DNA of 64,000 bases. It comes from Carex sylvatica. Its lineage: Eukaryota > Streptophyta > Magnoliopsida > Poales > Cyperaceae. The stretch covers positions 248,001-312,000 of the forward strand of contig CAXKVR010000045.1 of the NCBI GenBank assembly GCA_964058845.1. The letters are read 5' to 3'. A model generated the notes under the pieces. The model was not told where the DNA came from. It worked only from the letters and a program-made list of their open reading frames with translations, and ran no database searches. Within the stretch, counting starts at the first letter, position 1; every line of letters begins with the position of its first letter. Positions 57,901 through 64,000 of the stretch are shown piece after piece. A program made the position numbers and the translations under genes.

Positions 57901-59340
57901 GCAAGATGCTCTTGAAAAAGTATGTGTATCGATGTTAATCTTCTTCCTAGATTAAGCTTGCGTGTATATACAACTACATTCATCTTGCTTGTGAAAAACA
58001 TTTTTTATATTGAAGAAGTGAAATATATCATAGTACATAGCAGATATCAAAAGGAAAATTGATCAAAGGAGAATTGTATTGACTTTAATTTACGCAATGC
58101 CAATGCAGATGGTAAATTATTTTGGGTCCACTATTAAAACGGTACAGATTTATAAAACAAAAAATGTGGTGATAAAAAATTAAGAACCCGCCTTTGGTGA
58201 TTTAGTGGCAAAGTCGCATGGTCTCTATATGAGAGGTCATGAATTCGAAACCGGATGGAGGAAATCATTTGTTATTATGAGAAGGGTATTAAATAGTTGG
58301 GTGGCTTGACCTCCAACCTTTACTCAAAATAAAAAAAAATTAAGAGAAATGCTATAATATTAAATGGGAAGGCAAACTTTCAGGTGGATAGAGAGATGTA
58401 AATTATTACACTATTTTTTACTGTAGGTTATAAATTGGGTAAAAACCCCACCATCATATATAAATTTTTTTATTGAATTTACAAGCAATATGTATAAATT
58501 TTTTATTGTTTTTCTTTAACAAACAAATATCAGCACAATTAATGGAATAACTGTAAAATAGAACAAAAAAAACAGAGATTTTTGTGACATGAAAGAAGGA
58601 AAAGAGCAAACTGCGTCAAAGAAATTTGAAAACATTAAATGCAAACATATTTGCTATTAAAGAGCCAGATTCACTTATTTATTACCACATGGAAGCTAGA
58701 GATTGGACCCAATAGAGAGCAAAAAGAACAGTCAAAACTGGTTGCTGGATAGAATATATATATATATATATATATATAAGATATGGTCGAGATTCTCTAC
58801 TTTTGCTTAAATTTTCTAGGTTAAATGCTACAACAAATAAGTATATTTTTTACCAAAACAGTGCAAATTTCAAGTGGTTATTAATTATTAAGAGTGAAAA
58901 AAATATCTTAATTTCATGTTCAGAAATTTGAACCAACCAAAACCATCACCTTGTCTGGGTTTTCAATTGTATCATGGACCAAGTAATTATCATCTGTTGA
59001 CATTGTATAAACCCTCAAAACCCTAAACCCTTATATAAGTTGTCCTTAAAATTTTCATTTTTTTTTCCCGTTTCTGTACATTTTAATTTTATTGAAGACG
59101 GCTGATAGAGGCTTTATATGGAAAATGCCTCAAATTACCAATATGGATTATTTATCATCATCATATCTGAAAAAAGATAAGCTTACTGGTAAAACATTAT
59201 GTACTGGTAAAAAGAAAATGAATTCAAAAATATTTTATCCTATGAAATGTACAAAGAGTAAAACATGGAATCAACTAAACAATTTATGTAGAACAATTGC
59301 TTTCTGCATTCTGCTTCTGAATTATTAGCCTTTTTGCATT
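54984..59340. other. AT-rich intergenic, no supported gene
   Basis: A 68-codon minus frame near 55295-55501 and others of similar size show no recognisable homology. 'tatttatacctatg'-type words recur at about 56400-56540. I saw no exon chain or bounded transposon. Confidence 0.45.
58754..58779. repeat. (AT)n microsatellite
   Basis: About 12 uninterrupted AT units. Confidence 0.95.
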
Positions 59341-59356
59341 TCCATCTCTTCTCGAG

Positions 59357-59741
59357 TTAATTAGAACTGGGTTCGATATCCAAGTCATCACTTCCTGTTC
59401 CTTGAGTTTGTTTCGCCGCAACCGAGCTTTGCGATTTGTCCCCTGCCATTTGAGTATTTGTCATTTCCATTTGACTTTCCTTAATCTCTTCAATGCCAGT
59501 GCTTGTTAGTACTCTGAAGTCTACCCTCTTCTTATATGGTTTGCGAATTTCGTTAATTGCATCGAGTTCCTTGTAGATGCTTTCCAGTTTCCTCCACTTT
59601 TGCCTGATATTCTTCATAGTTGCTACAGAGTATACTCGATGCAATTAGTTTGTATAAATCTGCAAATAAACTATGAGCAAAACTGTCAATTTGAATGATT
59701 TTATCGAGACTAGAAATGACGGCATATATACTATTTTTCAT
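59357..59741 (-). pseudogene. Unrecognised coding-like relic
   Basis: Two overlapping minus-strand frames (59741-59553 and 59644-59357) look protein-like: one has NYEEYQAKVEETGKHLQG, the other IRQKWRKLESIYKELDAINEIRKPYKKRVD up to a polar Q/S-rich end. The second has no ATG upstream in frame, and the change of frame near 59600 suggests a frameshift or an unrecognised intron. A possible acceptor (TTTATTTGCAG) lies near 59690. I do not recognise the family and no neighbouring exon was found, so a gene relic is the cautious reading. Confidence 0.3.
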
Positions 59742-59749
59742 TTTGCCAG

Positions 59750-61950
59750 AAAGAACAAAAGCTATGTTTTATCAGGATAAAATGCAATGGGATGCCAGCG
59801 ATGTCGTATGCTACAATAAGACCAATTAATTTCGGTAAAATAAGAAGCACCGAGCATTTAAGAACAAAGGCAGAAATATTATTTCTCCTTTTTTTATTAT
59901 AAATTTCCAAAATTTAAACGGCCCACATGCATTCAAAAGGCGGGGAAAAGTTAACGGTCTGGAATCTGGACTGTTTAAATACTTTGCTGCTGACACTACC
60001 AAATGAAGCATAAAATTGGAATATCATACAAATTTATATTTAAATATATCGAATACCAATTCAAAAACAAAATAAAGATGTAATCCAAGATGCTAAACAT
60101 TAACATTGCAGAAAATTCATATATATGTAATATCTGGTCCATAATTCCAACCATTTTTGGTCCCAAATAAAAAGAAGGAAAATAAAAGGAGAACCGATTA
60201 TATAATATGATGATAAAGTATACATAAATACCCATTCAGAGATGCAACAATTTTTTTAGAAAGAAAAAATAAAAAAAAGTTACTAAGTGATCATGTACAA
60301 ATTAACTCTAAAGAGTGAATTAATTCTGAAAAAGAAAAAACATGGTTTTCATCCTATTGACCAATCTACAAGAATTTCAAAGGCCATTGATGCAAAGAAT
60401 TCACAGTTAGCAATTCTTCATTTGTACGAGCTTACATGATGAAAATGTTTCATTTGTACAAAATCAAGAAAATCAAGGAAATTCAACACAGTGAAAGCAA
60501 AAACAAAATCAAGAAATGACCTGATAACATTATATTCCATGAGTCGCAGATTAAAATAACAAAACCATGTATCTCGCATTACAGATTACAGCAAAAGAAT
60601 TAAAGAAATATAGTTTTCTTGTATCTTCCTTTGAGGCTTCTAAAAACTGGAGTTGCTGAGAAAAGGAAAGTGGGAGATTACCTCTCTTTGTCGACCAATT
60701 GAGAAGTTCTATGATGGAGAGATATATGTCAAGGCAAGGAGAGCTATATCTTTTATCATGGAATTAATTTTGTTTTGCAAGAGGAGAGTGCATTATATAT
60801 TAATTAGTAGGTGTCAACTTATTGCAATTAATTGTTGGCCTAGCACCAAAACAAAAAGGGAAATTCTTATATATCTACTACAGACCAAAATGATTTTGGG
60901 ATTAATTTCCCGATATATCCATTCAAGTATATATTATATTACTTTCAAGCATTAATCAGATGCCCATACCAAATATATTATGGATATGAATAGTAGATTA
61001 CACTGCCGTCAAGTATGAATCTCATTTTGATAAAAAAAAAAGCCAAGTATGAATATCATATTCTTTGAGCTATATATGTATGCCTTTTTATTTTGTTCTA
61101 TATGTTTTTTGTCCTAAAATGTATTATATATTTTCATTTAATTTTCATGCTCACTGTTAACTCATTGAATTTGCAAAAAGGCACTGAACTATTTCGGAAT
61201 GGAATTATTAAAAGCATATCATCCCTTGTCAAAGAAAATAAATAGATAAATTCAAGTATCAATTCAACATGCATTGAATATAGAATGTACGTATAAATCA
61301 TAAAATTAAACCTACTTTTTGACGCTTAATATAGAGGGGCATTTGGAAATATCCCTTGATTTTTGTCAGCCAGTTCTAACAGATGAAGTCGTGACAACTA
61401 TAAAAATGATGTTAATTAACAAGGTACGTAGCATTGATGTATGCAAATCACGTACGTAACGAAAGTACTAACTATGGAATCTGCAATGAAGGAAATCATG
61501 GGCAAGACAATGAGCTTGCATTGCTAAATTAGAAATAGAATTCTTTCTGACATCTTAGTCTTTCTTAAAAAAAATTACCTCTTCTATTCAATTGTTACTC
61601 TTTCTGTCCTCCTTTTCTCCTTTCATTTTCAATTGGAATTATATGCATTCTGTACTTCTTGTTCAACAAAATCTAGTTGGTGTTCCACCTACTATTTCTA
61701 AAATAAAATAACAAAATTACCCAAATGAAGTGCTGACAACCAAGTTTGCTAACTAATTACTTCCAAAAAGCAGCCACAGATGATCTCATATTTGAAATTG
61801 AAAAAAAAATTAGAGATATTAAACTCCAACAGCAAAACAATCCATGAATTTGCAATATATTGTTTTCAGTTCAGATCCTGTACTGAGATGCTTTGTTATT
61901 GATGATGTGGTAGAGGGGCCAGATAAGCTATAATTTACTGGCTTTATTGG
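59750..61950. other. AT-rich intergenic, nothing identified
   Basis: No supported gene, RNA gene or mobile element. The 100-codon plus frame at 60653 has no recognisable domain and AT-driven composition. Confidence 0.45.
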
Positions 61951-61956
61951 GTTTGT

Positions 61957-62044
61957 TTAAAATAATACATCAGTCAGAAATTTAAAATAATACATCAGTC
62001 ATGGTGATATAAATTTTAAAATAATACATCAGTCAGAAATTTTA
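61957..62044. repeat. Three tandem copies of a short unit
   Basis: 'aaaataatacatcagtcaga' followed by 'aattt' occurs near 61959 and 62018, with a variant near 61984 ('aaaataatacatcagtcatg'). Confidence 0.85.
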
Positions 62045-64000
62045 AATTGTCAATTTTGGGTTTGTTTTTGTTTTGCTCATTGTTTAATTAAAAAACTGAG
62101 GATGAAAGAAGAAAAACTGAAACCAATTGCACGTGTTTTAAGTATCATACTGGTAGTGATGTCTAATAGGAACAGGAACAAAAGATTTCTTTGCAATAAT
62201 ACAATATTGCATGCTTGCCCTTGTAATTAATGGCACTATATTTTCTTATAAAATGTTTTTTTTTTTTTTTTCCTTTCCTTGGACAGTAGTCTGTGAAGAT
62301 GAGTGACAAGATTATATCACCATGGGGAGGTTTGAAGTGAAGGCTTAGAATTAGGAGCATTTTTTTCCAGTACCAGTTTTGTCAAGTTGAGTATCTTAAA
62401 TTTCTCATCTATGTTTGTCATGTGTTGGCATTCCTTTTAGGTTAAATGGTGTTACTAGTGTTCTTGAATACCGTGTTGTTGTCAGATAATTGAGTTCAAT
62501 ACTGATATACAAATGCTCAGATTACAATTGTTCCTAACGCTGCGTACGGTTTATAATTGGCATACTGGTGTACTACTTTAAGCTTATGATCTCTTTCAGG
62601 GTTTACTGGTGTGAAAACATGGTCTGATAATCATATATAGCATGTATGATCTTACTAGCCATTGTTGCCATATGATCTGTATAAATTTTCTGTTTAAACT
62701 TTAAACCTACATAGCATATTAGCATGTGAGAAGTCACTGTGTGATGATAATTCATTAGAGATCAAGGTGAACTTCGCTGATTGAGTTTGGGCAGGTTATT
62801 GCCTTTCTAATTCCATGTATGGGTTATCATAGACAGGGCTATGTGCTTTATACAACTATACATTTATACTACAGGGCTGGGCAAGGTGCGGGCAGAGCCC
62901 CGTTTATTAGGAATTCGGATCCCCTACGTGCATTCCACCATGGGTCGGATTGGACCGAATTTCTGATCAAACGGTCTGGATCAAAACTCAAAGTTGGGCT
63001 ACTTTAAGAGATATGGACTATGGAGTATGGACCCGTTTAGTAGCAGGTCCGGAAGCGATACCAAATAAATGAAGGATATATCTGGATAAAGATATTGACT
63101 ACACTAGTGTGACACAAGTCACACAACCAATAAAGATAAAATAATTAACTATATGAAGTCAATTAAGCTCCGTTAATATCTTTATCCTATAGTGCTGGAC
63201 AGGATGCGGGCTATGCGTTGTATGGAGTCAAATTAACTCGGTTAATATCTATACCCGATAGATCTCCAAAAGCACTTCTGATCCGAACTAGTTAGCTCGA
63301 TTAATTTTTAATTGTCAAAGGTAGCAAGATCTGACCTGACCCAAAAGACTCACCCGACGCGCCCGACCCAAACTGGCATTTTTTTCAAAAAAGTAAAAAC
63401 AAAAATAGAAAAAATTTATAAAGTACGAAAGTTGATGAGATTCTGGAATTTTTTTAATGTTCATTATACATTGAAGTAATTTATTTGTACAATTAGAACA
63501 TAATTTATGTTAAATTAATATGAGTTTTTCATGTCGGATTCTGCATGATTTGATAACTTTTCAATTAGTTGCGTATAATATTTTTATATTTCTAAAAAAT
63601 TGAATACAAAAAAAGAGGAACAATAAATAACAAGTATAAATGTATTAAAATTAGATAAAAAATAAAATAAAAATATTTTACATCTATTTATCACAAGAGT
63701 GAGGATTAATATAATCGACATGTGCTATATATGGATCCATATCTCTATTTTTAAAATTCAAATAGTCAATATGAACCATTAAACACAATTTTCATATGAA
63801 AATGTACTTAATAAACAAATTTTACAATTTTTTAAAATTATTTATATTATTTTATCTCAGCAATTAAAATGAATTTCTAAATAACTGCTAACCGTCTTTT
63901 AGAAATTAAAGTCTCTAAAATTTCTAAGCTTTCACATTTCTGAAATTAATTTTAGAATTAAGCCACATCACATCAGAAATCATGTATTTTAAATAATTTG
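62045..64000. other. Intergenic to window end; possible decayed repeats
   Basis: 62870-63330 is GC-richer with two 'gctgggcaaggtgcgggc'/'gctggacaggatgcgggc' words (about 62876 and 63195) and related 'gttaatatctttatcc'/'gttaatatctatacc' words, suggesting a diverged internal duplication. 63700-63850 resembles in part the body of the MITE at 21330. No gene was found. Confidence 0.45.

Overview
This is eukaryotic plant nuclear DNA, almost certainly from a eudicot. It is AT-rich, has spliced genes with short exons, and is crowded with plant-type repeats: Athila-like Ty3/gypsy LTR elements primed by tRNA-Asp, copia-like solo LTRs, L1-type LINEs, a Mutator-like transposase and several MITE families. 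I cannot name the species.

Only three host genes can be supported. At the left (1942-7756, minus) is a complete 15-exon CDC7-type kinase gene, the kinase of DNA-replication origin firing. All splice phases close, giving a 720-residue product, and two perfect E2F-type sites plus a G-box lie just upstream. At 24516-25955 and 51404-52870 (both minus) are two uninterrupted paralogous genes for organic cation/carnitine-transporter-like membrane proteins of the major facilitator superfamily. They share flanking sequence, so they come from a segmental duplication later forced apart by insertions.

The rest is mostly transposon strata. 9.4-14.4 kb: a Tourist-like MITE, then a decayed Mutator transposase split by a solo LTR with perfect target duplication, ending in a second solo LTR. 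14.4-18.8 kb: LTR fragments and a 2.9 kb Athila-like derivative. 19.07-22.43 kb: a large inverted repeat, one arm of which holds a later Mutator-type MITE. 26.5-29.5 kb: a decayed LINE in the upstream region of the first transporter. 32.85-44.34 kb: a minus-strand LINE broken by a complete 7.26 kb LTR retrotransposon (34087-41348) and by a solo LTR (42012-43405). 44.4-50.5 kb: a short repeat array, two more solo LTRs, a copia-like 3' LTR and a third LINE. 53.5-55 kb: two CACTA-type MITEs. 55-64 kb is AT-rich and nearly featureless.

The most unusual signal is not a gene. Three unrelated LTR families here carry short CpG-containing inverted repeats (dyads) arranged in pairs upstream of their TATA boxes. 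The sequences differ (about ACACGG-A-CCGTGT, CCGTT-GT-AACGG and AGTGCG-TC-CGCACT). In the first two families the centre-to-centre spacing is about 20-21 bp, two helical turns; in the third it is about 25 bp. In the first family arm changes are compensated, and the pairs recur inside the gag-protease region. I read this as a shared promoter or silencing architecture that evolved separately in each family. That is inference from hand-measured positions.
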